A stretch of 18,044 nucleotides of DNA. Source: an uncultured Muribaculaceae bacterium. GTDB lineage: Bacteria; Bacteroidota; Bacteroidia; Bacteroidales; Muribaculaceae. The notes under the pieces were generated by a model. That model was not told where the DNA came from. It was given only the letters and a program-made list of their open reading frames with translations, and searched no databases. The stretch covers positions 1-18,044 of the forward strand of contig CAJTOB010000061.1 of assembly GCA_910578035.1 (NCBI GenBank), given 5' to 3'. Position numbers and translations under genes: made by a program. The first letter of the stretch is position 1; each line of letters opens with the position of its first letter. Of the stretch, positions 6,973-14,825 are shown piece after piece.

Positions 6973-8223
6973 ATGGATACTGAAATCAAACATAAATACC
7001 CTTTGCTGAAGAAATATGGCTGGTGGGCAGGCGCCGGCGTAGCTGTGCTCGGAGCTATTGTATGGGCTGTCGCGGCCTCAGGCGACTCTACATACAAGGC
7101 CGATGCCGATGCGATATTGACCGGCGATGTCACACAAGGGTCTTTCGATGACTATGTGAGAATCAACGGACGTGTGGAGACAGGCATAATCGTGCAGGTG
7201 TCGGCTCTCGAGACCGGCATTGTCGAGAAAAAATGGGTAGAAGAGGGTGCCATGGTGCATGAAGGCGATATTATCCTCACGCTCCGTAACCCTAATCTGC
7301 GGCAACAGATACTCGACTCGGAGTCGCAGCTTGCCGAAAAGCAGAATATGCTGCGCGACACCGAGATAGCGATGGAAAAAGAACGTCTTCAGCTGAAGCA
7401 GGACCTTCTGGCGGCGCGTACCGACCTCGGGCGCAAGCGGCGCATGGCCGAGCAGCAGGCGGCGCTCTATGCCGAGAATCTTACCTCGCGCGAGGAGTAT
7501 CTCAATGCAAAGGAAGACTGCGAGCTTGCCGCTGAAACACTTCAGCTGCTGCAAAACCGCCTGCGCCAGGACTCTCTCTACCGCTCGGTACAGGTAGCGA
7601 TGATGAAGGAAAGCCTTCATAATATGCAGGAAAATTTTATCCTTGTGCGCCAGCGTGCCGACAATCTCAATATACGGGCTTCGCACAGCGGGCAGCTCGG
7701 CAGTCTCACGGCCGAATTAGGGCAGAATATTGCCGCCGGCCAGCAGATAGGCCAGATAAATATACTCGACAACTATAAGATAGCCGTGACTATCGACGAG
7801 CATTACATAGACCGCGTGTCGCAGGGGCTGAGGGCTACCGGGCTGCGTAATAACCAGAAACTCGAGCTGACCCTGCGTAAGGTCTATCCAGAGGTGACCC
7901 AGGGGCAGTTCCGCGCAGACCTTGCCATCGACAGCGAATTGCCGGCCAATATCCGCGTGGGGCAGACATATCCCGTAGACCTCGTACTTGGCGAGCCGAC
8001 AGAGGCTGTGATGGTGCCCCGAGGTTCATTTTTCCAGAGCACGGGAGGACAATGGGTCTATGTGCTCGACAAGGACGGCAAGACAGCACACCGCCGCAAT
8101 GTGCGCATAGGGCGCCAGAACTATAAATACTACGAGGTCCTCGAGGGGCTTCAGCCGGGCGAACGTATAATCATAAGTTCGTATACTGATTTCGGCAATG
8201 CCGACAAAATAAACATCGAATAA
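6973..8223 (+). CDS. HlyD/MacA-family periplasmic adaptor (membrane fusion protein)
   Basis: The adaptor bridges the inner-membrane ABC transporter and the TolC-like channel. One N-terminal transmembrane anchor (about 17-36, after a Lys-rich cytoplasmic stub) leaves the rest periplasmic. Lipoyl-like half-motifs lie at about 70-106 (VSALETGIVEKKWVEEGAMV) and 231-265 (LNIRASHSGQLGSL, GQNIAAGQQIGQI). They flank a long alpha-helical hairpin (about 108-230) of Glu/Gln/Leu/Arg composition. A beta-barrel and a membrane-proximal domain follow (about 268-416), ending in the YYEVLEGLQPGERIIIS stretch typical of this family. The 416-aa length is usual. It lies 102 nt after the channel gene and 21 nt before the ATPase gene. 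The substrate is unknown; MacA-type pumps carry macrolides, peptides or lipids. Confidence 0.93.
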   Translation: MDTEIKHKYPLLKKYGWWAGAGVAVLGAIVWAVAASGDSTYKADADAILTGDVTQGSFDDYVRINGRVETGIIVQVSALETGIVEKKWVEEGAMVHEGDIILTLRNPNLRQQILDSESQLAEKQNMLRDTEIAMEKERLQLKQDLLAARTDLGRKRRMAEQQAALYAENLTSREEYLNAKEDCELAAETLQLLQNRLRQDSLYRSVQVAMMKESLHNMQENFILVRQRADNLNIRASHSGQLGSLTAELGQNIAAGQQIGQINILDNYKIAVTIDEHYIDRVSQGLRATGLRNNQKLELTLRKVYPEVTQGQFRADLAIDSELPANIRVGQTYPVDLVLGEPTEAVMVPRGSFFQSTGGQWVYVLDKDGKTAHRRNVRIGRQNYKYYEVLEGLQPGERIIISSYTDFGNADKINIE

Positions 8224-8244
8224 TCATATAAAAAATAAGAAATC

Positions 8245-8928
8245 ATGAATATAGAAATCAAAGACGTATGCAAGATATTCCGCACCGACAGTGTGCAGAC
8301 CCAGGCTCTCAATAACGTATCGCTCACGGTTAAAGACGGCGAATTTGTGGCAATCATGGGGCCGTCTGGCTGCGGCAAGTCCACATTGCTCAATATACTC
8401 GGACTTCTCGACAATCCGACATCGGGCGAATATCTGCTCGACGGGAAGGAAGTGGGGCACCTGAAAGAATCGCAGCGCACTGAGTGGCGCAAGGGGCGCA
8501 TAGGGTTCATATTTCAGTCGTTCAACCTGATAGAGGAAATGAACGTGCGCGACAATATAATGCTGCCTCTCAATAATCTCAAACTGTCGCGCCAGGAAAA
8601 ACACCGCCGGGTAGACGAAGCGATGAAGCGTATGGGCATATCGCACCGGGCGAACCACTACCCCTCGCAGCTGTCGGGTGGCCAGCAGCAGCGCGTTGCC
8701 ATAGCCCGCGCTATTGTCGGCAAGCCGGGCCTGATATTGGCCGACGAACCTACGGGCAATCTTGATTCGCGCAACGGTATCGAGGTGATGGACCTGCTTA
8801 CTGAGCTTCACCGCGAAGGCGCCACCATAGTGATGGTGACACACTCGCAGAAAGACGCCGGCTGTGCCGACTATATAATCAACCTCTTCGACGGCCGCAT
8901 TGTCGAAAACCTCGCAGACAGGATGTAA
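8245..8928 (+). CDS. ABC transporter ATP-binding protein, LolD/MacB type
   Basis: This cytoplasmic ATPase powers the efflux complex. All ABC motifs are intact: Walker A GPSGCGKST (39-47), the Q-loop in IFQSFNL (Gln91), the signature LSGGQQQR (143-150), Walker B LILADE (163-168) followed by the D-loop, and the switch His200 in VMVTH. LADEPTGNLD is characteristic of the LolD/FtsE/MacB branch. At 227 aa it is a stand-alone nucleotide-binding domain, unlike E. coli MacB, where ATPase and permease are fused. It follows the adaptor gene by 21 nt and is separated from the permease by a repeat-rich 139-nt spacer. Confidence 0.96.
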   Translation: MNIEIKDVCKIFRTDSVQTQALNNVSLTVKDGEFVAIMGPSGCGKSTLLNILGLLDNPTSGEYLLDGKEVGHLKESQRTEWRKGRIGFIFQSFNLIEEMNVRDNIMLPLNNLKLSRQEKHRRVDEAMKRMGISHRANHYPSQLSGGQQQRVAIARAIVGKPGLILADEPTGNLDSRNGIEVMDLLTELHREGATIVMVTHSQKDAGCADYIINLFDGRIVENLADRM

Positions 8929-8941
8929 CGTTTGAGGCCGG

Positions 8942-8976
8942 GTTAAAAGAGTTGAAAAGTTTATATAGTTAAGATA
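8942..8976 (+). repeat. Nonamer-repeat spacer element, copy A
   Basis: Consecutive units GTTAAAAGA (8942), GTTGAAAA (8951, one base short), GTTTATATA (8959) and GTTAAGATA (8968) form a short nonamer array. The last unit, GTTAAGATA, is identical in two other spacers of this window (14781 and 16936). It lies between the ATPase stop and the permease start, in the same orientation as the genes. Confidence 0.6.
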
Positions 8977-9066
8977 ATGGTACTGAGAGACATTTTCTTA
9001 ATTCTCTTCTTTCTTCCTTATTACTTCTCCCTTAATACTTATTACTTCTTCCTTATTACTTCTTGA
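8977..9066 (+). CDS. Candidate 29-aa hydrophobic micro-ORF encoded by a heptad repeat
   Basis: An ATG at 8977, at the end of nonamer array copy A, opens 29 codons to TGA at 9064-9066, one base before the permease ATG (TGAAATG). The product starts MVLRDIFLILFFLPYYF and is almost all Leu/Phe/Ile/Tyr/Thr/Ser, so it could be a single membrane helix. The composition follows from the pyrimidine-rich repeat that encodes it, so it may be accidental. The close spacing to the permease start would allow translational coupling. Confidence 0.22.
   Translation: MVLRDIFLILFFLPYYFSLNTYYFFLITS
9003..9065 (+). repeat. Heptanucleotide tandem array abutting the permease start
   Basis: Nine 7-nt units run in register from 9003 to 9065. 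CTTATTA occurs exactly at 9017, 9038 and 9052, and CTTCTTC-like units fill the other positions. An exact 18-mer recurs at 9011-9028 and 9046-9063. The array ends 2 nt before the ATG at 9068. It is pyrimidine-rich, with no TAnnTTTG box. Confidence 0.8.
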
Positions 9067-9067
9067 A

Positions 9068-11434
9068 ATGAGATTCTTTACTTCCGATATACGGCGCAAT
9101 ATCATCAAGGTAGTGTGCCTCACCATAGGCCTTGCCATGGGCTTTCTTCTTGTGGCAAAAATCTACTTCGAGCAGACCTATGACAACTTCTTTCCGAACG
9201 TAGACAGGATATACCGCCTCTCCGAAAGTGTGACTCAGAATGGCGAGTACCGCGAGTATATGCAGACGCCCGGCGCCATAGCACCCGGTTTGAAACGCTA
9301 TGCGCCTCAGGTTGAAGTTGCTACCCGATGCACTTATCTGCTTGGAGAGAACGATATGAGAACCGACGACGGACGCGTCTTCACCGCCGATGGCGTCTGG
9401 CTGGCCGACAGCAGCTTCTTTGATGTCTTCCAGACCCGTATTATTGCCGGCAACCCTCACGAAGCGCTGGCCGAGGCGGGCGTATGTATGATTCCGCGCT
9501 CACTGGCCGATAAAATAGGGGGCGATGTCGTAGGACAAAGGCTATGCGCGTTGTCGTTTTCCGAAGATTATAAGGTGACTGTAGGCGGTGTCTATGAAGA
9601 TTTCCCTCTGAATTCTACAATCTACAACGTGATATATCTCAGTCTTCCGTCGATAGGTAGTTTTTCATATGACGGAAGAGAAAACTGGGTGGGCAACGAC
9701 CGCTACCGGAGCTATGTGAGGCTCGTTGATGGCGCTACGCCCGAAGAACTGAAACCCAATATAATGAAAATGCTCAAAGATAACGTTGACAACGAATTTA
9801 TTGAGACATTTGCATTCCGCATAGGGCTGAAGCCTCTTGTTGGGATATATACATCGCAGGAAAGTGTCAGAACAATGACATGGATGCTGTCGCTGCTTGC
9901 TGTGATTCTGCTGATGAGCGCCGGGCTGAACTATCTGCTGATTGTAATAGGCCAGATGGGGCATCGCAGCAAGGAAATGGCCGTGCGAAAGTGCTACGGC
10001 ACGGGCAATGGCCGTATTTTCGGCCGGGTGATGGGCGAAAGTCTGTTCTTTCTGGTTGTGTCGATTGGTCTGGCGGTACTTCTGGTTTTCTGTTTCGCTG
10101 ATTTGTGCCGCAATCTTTTCGGCTATACTCCGCAGGAGCTATTCTCTACGGGCAAAGTATGGCTTGTTGAGGGTGCCGTGTGTGTCGGGCTGCTGCTTAT
10201 AACGGGTGCTGTTCCGGCGTGGCTGTACTGCCGCACGCCGGTGGCGAGCGCTTTCCACGGCAATGTGCGCAGCCGTCGTGGCTGGAAGCTCGCCCTGCTC
10301 GCCGTGCAGTTCTTTGCCTCGGGCATGCTCATGTGCCTGCTTGTGCTCGTAGGACGTCAGTACTATATGATGTCACGTCTCGATATGGGCTTCGATTATG
10401 AGGATATAGGCTATGTGTCGCTGTCGGGTGTGCCGGGAGAGTCGCGTTCGGCGCTTGTGTCGGAACTGAAAAGCCTTGGCTGCGTTGAGGGCGCGGCGGC
10501 ATCATACCATAACTTTCTGTACACGGCTTCGGGCAATAATGTGTGGGTTGGCGATGATTATGGCAATAATATAAATGTTGCCGATTTCTATATTGCCAAT
10601 CCGGATATTTTCGATGTGATGGGCATAGAATTCATGCAGGGCGGAACATTCGATATGACTATCGATAGCGTCGGACGCCAGGTGATTGTAGAAGAGCGTT
10701 TTGCCGATGTTCTGAAGAAACTCACCGGTGAGGACGACGGCAATCTGATAGGGAAGGCCTTCAATATCACCGAGCACAGCCATCCGGAAGGTGGCAACGA
10801 CTATGTCATCTGCGGTGTGATAGAAAATATGCGCCGTGGCGGCTTCGATGAGGAGAGCGCCGACATGCGTTCGGCCGTAATATTCCCGACCCGGTATATA
10901 AGCGATAATCTGTTTGTGCGTTTCAACCGTCTTACGGCAGATAATCTGCGCCAGGCCCAGGAGGTGATATCGCGCGTCTATCCTACTCGCGACATCTATA
11001 TTACTCCGTATAAAACCCAGGTGGAGCAGCTTACGGCCGATGTTCGGCGCTTCGGCACGTCGGTGATTATAGCCGGGATTGCCATTGTGGTGATAGCTCT
11101 GATAGGTCTTGTCGGCTATACCGCCGACGAAGTGCAGCGGCGGGCCAGAGAGATTGCCATACGCAAGGTGACGGGCACACCGGCATCGCAGATCGTGCGT
11201 CTGTTATGCATCGATATTCTCAAAGTTGCCCTTCCGTCGATGCTTGCCGGCGGAGCCGTGGCTGTTGTGGCCGGGCGCGAATGGCTTTCGCAGTATACCG
11301 AGCAGGTGTCGCTCTGTCCGCTGTCGATGGTGCTGTGCATAATATTGCTTCTGGTGCTGCTGATTTCTGTTGTGGTCTTCAATAGTCTGAATGTGGCCCG
11401 TAGCAACCCTGTAGACCATCTGAGGAGCGAATAA
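9068..11434 (+). CDS. FtsX/MacB-type ABC transporter permease
   Basis: This is the membrane subunit of the efflux ABC transporter. At 788 aa it has two FtsX-type modules in tandem. Helix 1 is at about 13-32, followed by a large periplasmic MacB_PCD-like domain (about 33-265). Helices 2-4 lie at about 270-297, 322-348 and 364-386. Helix 5 (about 406-430) opens the second half, with a second periplasmic domain (about 431-655) and helices 6-8 at about 661-685, 714-735 and 752-776. The cytoplasmic signatures SKEMAVRKCYGTG and AREIAIRKVTGTP mark equivalent coupling loops of the two modules. The C-terminus VARSNPVDHLRSE is typical of Bacteroidetes members. The Lys/Arg-poor N-terminus before helix 1 is short. 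The ATG sits right after a heptad repeat. It presumably pairs with the upstream ATPase, adaptor and channel. Confidence 0.93.
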   Translation: MRFFTSDIRRNIIKVVCLTIGLAMGFLLVAKIYFEQTYDNFFPNVDRIYRLSESVTQNGEYREYMQTPGAIAPGLKRYAPQVEVATRCTYLLGENDMRTDDGRVFTADGVWLADSSFFDVFQTRIIAGNPHEALAEAGVCMIPRSLADKIGGDVVGQRLCALSFSEDYKVTVGGVYEDFPLNSTIYNVIYLSLPSIGSFSYDGRENWVGNDRYRSYVRLVDGATPEELKPNIMKMLKDNVDNEFIETFAFRIGLKPLVGIYTSQESVRTMTWMLSLLAVILLMSAGLNYLLIVIGQMGHRSKEMAVRKCYGTGNGRIFGRVMGESLFFLVVSIGLAVLLVFCFADLCRNLFGYTPQELFSTGKVWLVEGAVCVGLLLITGAVPAWLYCRTPVASAFHGNVRSRRGWKLALLAVQFFASGMLMCLLVLVGRQYYMMSRLDMGFDYEDIGYVSLSGVPGESRSALVSELKSLGCVEGAAASYHNFLYTASGNNVWVGDDYGNNINVADFYIANPDIFDVMGIEFMQGGTFDMTIDSVGRQVIVEERFADVLKKLTGEDDGNLIGKAFNITEHSHPEGGNDYVICGVIENMRRGGFDEESADMRSAVIFPTRYISDNLFVRFNRLTADNLRQAQEVISRVYPTRDIYITPYKTQVEQLTADVRRFGTSVIIAGIAIVVIALIGLVGYTADEVQRRAREIAIRKVTGTPASQIVRLLCIDILKVALPSMLAGGAVAVVAGREWLSQYTEQVSLCPLSMVLCIILLLVLLISVVVFNSLNVARSNPVDHLRSE

Positions 11435-11447
11435 ACATTTGTCTGCA

Positions 11448-13421
11448 ATGCCGTGTTTCAAATGCATGAAAAAGACATCGACATTGCAGACTAACGGAAT
11501 ACAGCGGCTGTCGGCCATGGGGCTGATAGTTGCTATGGGCATAGTGTTCGGCGACATAGGCACATCGCCGCTATATGTGATGAAAGCTATTACGGGTGCC
11601 AATCCCGGCTTCGATGCCGACTATATCATAGGGGCCGTGTCGTGTATCATATGGACACTGACGCTCCAGACCACCGTGAAATATGTGATGATAGCCCTGC
11701 GGGCCGACAATAAGGGAGAGGGCGGCATTCTGGCGCTTTTTGCGCTTCTGAAGCGCATGAATCCGCGTTGGCTGTATGTGGTGGCGGCGATAGGGTCGGC
11801 GGCTCTTGTGGCCGACGGGGTCATCACGCCTGCGATTACGGTGTCGTCGGCGGTAGAGGGCCTGCAGGTCTTCGACCCGAATCTGCCGACAGTGCTTATC
11901 ACCTTAGCCGTCATTGTCGGCATCTTCATCATGCAGCAGGCCGGCACGGGGACTATAGGGCGTTTTTTCGGGCCTTTCATGCTTGTATGGTTTCTGATGC
12001 TCGGCGTGCTTGGTGTGGCTAACGTAGGGGCTTTTCCGGCAGTGTTCAAGGCATTCAACCCGCTGTGTGCCTTGCGTCTGCTGTTCTCCTCGCCGGAATG
12101 GTTCCTTATAATGGGGGCCGTGTTTCTCTGTACGACAGGCGCCGAGGCTCTTTACTCCGACCTCGGCCACTGCGGACGCAAAAATATCACAGTGAGCTGG
12201 ATGCTCGTGAAAATATGTCTGATATTGAACTATCTGGGGCAGGGCGCCTGGCTGATAGCTCACGGCGGTGTGCCGGAGGGCGTCAATCCGTTTTTCGCCA
12301 TCATGCCGGGGTGGTTTTCGGGTGTCGGCGTGGCTATGTCGGCAGGGGCGGCAGTCATTGCGAGCCAGGCGCTTCTCAGCGGCTCGTTTACAATCTTTTC
12401 GGAGGCTATCGGTCTGGGTTTCTGGCCCCGGCTGAAAATCAAGTATCCGAGCGGAGAGAAGGGGCAGCTGTATATCCCGGCGGTGAATATGGCTTTGCTT
12501 GCAGGCTGTCTTGTGACGGTGCTTATATTCCGCGATTCGACGCATATGGAAGCGGCCTACGGGCTTGCTATAACCGTGACGATGCTCATGACGACAGTGT
12601 TGCTGGCCTTCTGGATGGTGTCGCGGGGGGTGCCGCGGGTTGTCTGCGTCCTTTTCGCGCTCGTATTCGGCGCGATAGAGAGTATTTTCTTTATCGCCAA
12701 TCTTTTCAAGTTCGCGCATGGCGGCTGGTACAGCATCGCTGTGGCCGCGGTGCTTGCCGCGGTGATGATTCTGTGGCGTAATGCCACGCGGGCACGATCG
12801 TCGTATATCGAATACAGGCGGGTAGAGGAGTGCGCGCCGCTGATTAAGGCCATCAGGGAGGACGATACGATATCCAAATATACGTCGAATCTGGTATATT
12901 TCAGTCGATCGGCCGATATGGGGCTGATAGAGAGTAAAATCGTGTATTCGATAGTTAACAAGCTTCCGAAGCGTGCCGACCATTACTGGTTTATCCACAT
13001 CGAGAATGTAGATGCACCCGATACGCTCGAATATAGTGTGAGCATACCTGAACCGGGCGCAATCTATTTCATAACAATGCGGCTCGGGTTCAGGGTAGAG
13101 CCCAAGGTGACGGCCTATCTGCGCCAGGTGGTGGAAGACCTCGTTGAGGAGGGCCGGCTTGACCTCAGGAGTACTTACCCGTCGCTGCGCGGGCGCGGTA
13201 TAGCGGGCGACTTCCGCTTCATGATAATACACCGCATATTTTCGCCGTCGAGCAACTGCCGGCGGCGAGACAGCCGGCTCATGCTCCTGCACCAGTGGCT
13301 GCGGCGTCTGAGCATAAGCGATCAGAAAGCGATGGGCCTGGAGACGAGCGTTGTCACCGAAGAGACCGTTCCGCTGATTATCAATACCGGCCACGGAAGG
13401 CGTATAAAGCGTGCACGGTAG
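11448..13421 (+). CDS. kup: Kup-family K+ uptake protein
   Basis: Kup is a low-specificity potassium/H+ symporter of the inner membrane (KUP/HAK/KT family). The signature GDIGTSPLY is at 35-43, followed by DNKGEGGILALFALL, GVITPAITVSSAVEGL and GAEALYSDLGHCG, all family hallmarks. About twelve helices fill roughly residues 20-440, followed by a cytoplasmic domain of about 210 residues with the usual FITMRLGFR segment. At 657 aa it is close to E. coli Kup (622). A TTG at 11439 is in frame, but the ATG at 11448 is preferred; an ATG at 11466 would also leave the family core intact. The gene begins 13 nt after the permease stop with no terminator between, so it is probably read from the efflux operon, although a functional link is not evident. 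Confidence 0.95.
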   Translation: MPCFKCMKKTSTLQTNGIQRLSAMGLIVAMGIVFGDIGTSPLYVMKAITGANPGFDADYIIGAVSCIIWTLTLQTTVKYVMIALRADNKGEGGILALFALLKRMNPRWLYVVAAIGSAALVADGVITPAITVSSAVEGLQVFDPNLPTVLITLAVIVGIFIMQQAGTGTIGRFFGPFMLVWFLMLGVLGVANVGAFPAVFKAFNPLCALRLLFSSPEWFLIMGAVFLCTTGAEALYSDLGHCGRKNITVSWMLVKICLILNYLGQGAWLIAHGGVPEGVNPFFAIMPGWFSGVGVAMSAGAAVIASQALLSGSFTIFSEAIGLGFWPRLKIKYPSGEKGQLYIPAVNMALLAGCLVTVLIFRDSTHMEAAYGLAITVTMLMTTVLLAFWMVSRGVPRVVCVLFALVFGAIESIFFIANLFKFAHGGWYSIAVAAVLAAVMILWRNATRARSSYIEYRRVEECAPLIKAIREDDTISKYTSNLVYFSRSADMGLIESKIVYSIVNKLPKRADHYWFIHIENVDAPDTLEYSVSIPEPGAIYFITMRLGFRVEPKVTAYLRQVVEDLVEEGRLDLRSTYPSLRGRGIAGDFRFMIIHRIFSPSSNCRRRDSRLMLLHQWLRRLSISDQKAMGLETSVVTEETVPLIINTGHGRRIKRAR

Positions 13422-13481
13422 GATACAAACAGTTCAAAATATGATACAATTCGGGCAAAATGGCTTCGGGTGCTTTTTTAG

Positions 13482-13513
13482 TTTGTATTTTAGTCGCGGG
13501 TTTGCTACCTTTG
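13482..13513 (+). promoter_or_regulatory. Promoter of the galactose operon (TTTG-N20-TACCTTTG)
   Basis: TTTG at 13482-13485 and TACCTTTG at 13506-13513 are separated by 20 nt, matching the Bacteroidetes housekeeping consensus at both boxes and in spacing. Transcription would start near 13518-13520, leaving a leader of about 77 nt before galK. Upstream, 13422-13481 shows no convincing kup terminator. Confidence 0.82.
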
Positions 13514-13519
13514 CAAAAC

Positions 13520-13552
13520 GTAACCAAAATCACAACCTACGATTCAGGTTAC
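13520..13552 (+). promoter_or_regulatory. Overlapping inverted repeats in the galK leader
   Basis: GTAACC (13520-13525) pairs with GGTTAC (13547-13552), while AACCT (13534-13538) can pair with AGGTT (13546-13550) around a 7-nt loop. The two pairings exclude each other. The 17-bp near-palindrome at 13534-13550 lies just downstream of the predicted start of transcription, where a repressor site or a leader switch could sit. The stems are short. Confidence 0.35.
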
Positions 13553-13560
13553 TCGACCAG

Positions 13561-13593
13561 ATGACTAAAGTAAACACAAAAAATACACTTTAA
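13561..13593 (+). CDS. Candidate 10-aa upstream ORF (leader peptide) before galK
   Basis: The first ATG downstream of the predicted transcription start opens MTKVNTKNTL and stops at TAA (13591-13593), 3 nt before the galK ATG and in the same frame. A terminating ribosome would lie on the galK start, so coupling or leader control is possible. There is no independent evidence that it is translated. Confidence 0.3.
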   Translation: MTKVNTKNTL

Positions 13594-13596
13594 ACC

Positions 13597-14739
13597 ATGG
13601 AACTCCAGAACAAAATTGACTCGACTTTCGAAGCAAAATTCGGCGGTCACGGCGCTATCTATGCCTCTGCCGGACGTATCAACCTCATAGGCGAACACAC
13701 CGACTATAACGGCGGCTTTGTGTTCCCGGGCGCTATTGACAAGGTAATCATGGCCGAAATCCGCGCCAACGGCACCGACAAGGTGCGTGTGTTCTCTATC
13801 GATATCGACGACTACGCCGAATTCGGTCTGACCGAAGCCGACGCACCCTCTCAGTCGTGGGCACGCTATATCTTCGGCGTATGCCGCGAAATCCTCAAGC
13901 GTGGCGGCAAGGTAGAAGGTTTCGACGCTGTTTTTGCCGGCAATGTGCCTCTGGGCGCCGGTCTGAGCTCGTCGGCCGCTCTGGAATCGTGCTTCGCTTT
14001 TGCGATGAACGATATGTTCAACGGCAATTCTATCGATAAATTCGAACTTGCCCGCATCGGCCAGAGCACCGAGCACAACTACTGTGGCGTGAACTGCGGT
14101 ATCATGGACCAGTTTGCCAGCGTATTCGGCAAGAAAGACAATCTGATGCGTCTCGACTGCCGCTCGATGGAATATGAATATTTCCCCTTCGAGCCCAAAG
14201 GCTACAGCCTTGTGCTCGTTGACTCGGTTGTGAAGCACGAACTTGCCGATTCGCCCTACAACAAGCGCCGTGCATCGTGCGAACGCGTTGCCAAGCGCCT
14301 CGGTATCGAGACTCTTCGCGACGCCACAATGGAAATGCTCGACGCCGTGAAGAGCGACATTTCGGCCGAAGACTATTTCCGCGCCAAGTTTGTGATTGAA
14401 GAGAAGGAGCGTGTGCTCGCTGTCTGCGACGCACTCGTTGCCGGCGACTATGCTACTGTGGGCCGTTGCATGTATGAGACTCACGCAGGTCTCTCGAAGG
14501 ATTACGAGGTGAGCTGCGAGGAACTCGACTTCCTCAACGACCTCGCCAAGGAATGCGGCGTGACCGGTTCGCGTATCATGGGCGGCGGTTTCGGCGGTTG
14601 CACAATCAACCTTGTGAAGGACGAACTTCTCGCTTCATTTATCGAGACAGCCAAGGCCCGCTTCAACGAGAAATACGGACATGAACCCAAAATCTACGAA
14701 GTAATCATAAGCGACGGTGCCCGCAAGGTTGCCGAATAA
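13597..14739 (+). CDS. galK: Galactokinase
   Basis: GalK phosphorylates alpha-D-galactose at C1 using ATP, the entry step of cytoplasmic galactose breakdown. Three GHMP-kinase motifs are intact: the galactokinase signature GRINLIGEHTDYNGG (26-40), the phosphate-binding loop PLGAGLSSSAALE (about 118-130) and GSRIMGGGFGGCTINL (about 324-339). The catalytic base is probably Asp171 in CGIMDQFASVFG. The 380-aa length is standard. It is the first gene of galK-galE-galM-nucleotidyltransferase and follows the best promoter in the window, with a 10-codon upstream ORF ending 3 nt before its ATG. No galT or regulator gene is present in the cluster. Confidence 0.97.
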   Translation: MELQNKIDSTFEAKFGGHGAIYASAGRINLIGEHTDYNGGFVFPGAIDKVIMAEIRANGTDKVRVFSIDIDDYAEFGLTEADAPSQSWARYIFGVCREILKRGGKVEGFDAVFAGNVPLGAGLSSSAALESCFAFAMNDMFNGNSIDKFELARIGQSTEHNYCGVNCGIMDQFASVFGKKDNLMRLDCRSMEYEYFPFEPKGYSLVLVDSVVKHELADSPYNKRRASCERVAKRLGIETLRDATMEMLDAVKSDISAEDYFRAKFVIEEKERVLAVCDALVAGDYATVGRCMYETHAGLSKDYEVSCEELDFLNDLAKECGVTGSRIMGGGFGGCTINLVKDELLASFIETAKARFNEKYGHEPKIYEVIISDGARKVAE

Positions 14740-14753
14740 TCTCTTGTCTAAGG

Positions 14754-14804
14754 GTTTATAAAGCTTAAAGAGTTTATAAAGTTAAGATAATACTTTATAA
14801 ACTC
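14754..14804 (+). repeat. Nonamer-repeat spacer element, copy B, with a 12-bp hairpin
   Basis: Units GTTTATAAA (14754), GCTTAAAGA (14763), GTTTATAAA (14772) and GTTAAGATA (14781) are in 9-nt register. The arm GAGTTTATAAAG (14770-14781) is the exact reverse complement of CTTTATAAACTC (14793-14804), giving a perfect but AT-rich 12-bp stem with an 11-nt loop. The hairpin sits in the 86-nt galK-galE spacer and ends 21 nt before the galE ATG. It could slow ribosomes, protect a processed mRNA end or partly terminate transcription. Confidence 0.65.
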
Positions 14805-14825
14805 AATTTTAAAAATAACGACGAT

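Noticed and set aside
11439..11447. TTG start for kup, 9 nt upstream of the ATG
   Set aside because: It adds three residues only, and an ATG follows at once.
11904..13394. 496-codon - strand frame opposite kup, and similar antisense frames opposite galK, galE/galM and the nucleotidyltransferase
   Set aside because: The products are Arg/His-rich with no domain pattern, and the + strand genes are unmistakable.
13422..13480. Possible kup terminator ending in a T run near 13474-13479
   Set aside because: Only 3-4 bp of pairing can be found before the T run, so it is not a credible hairpin.
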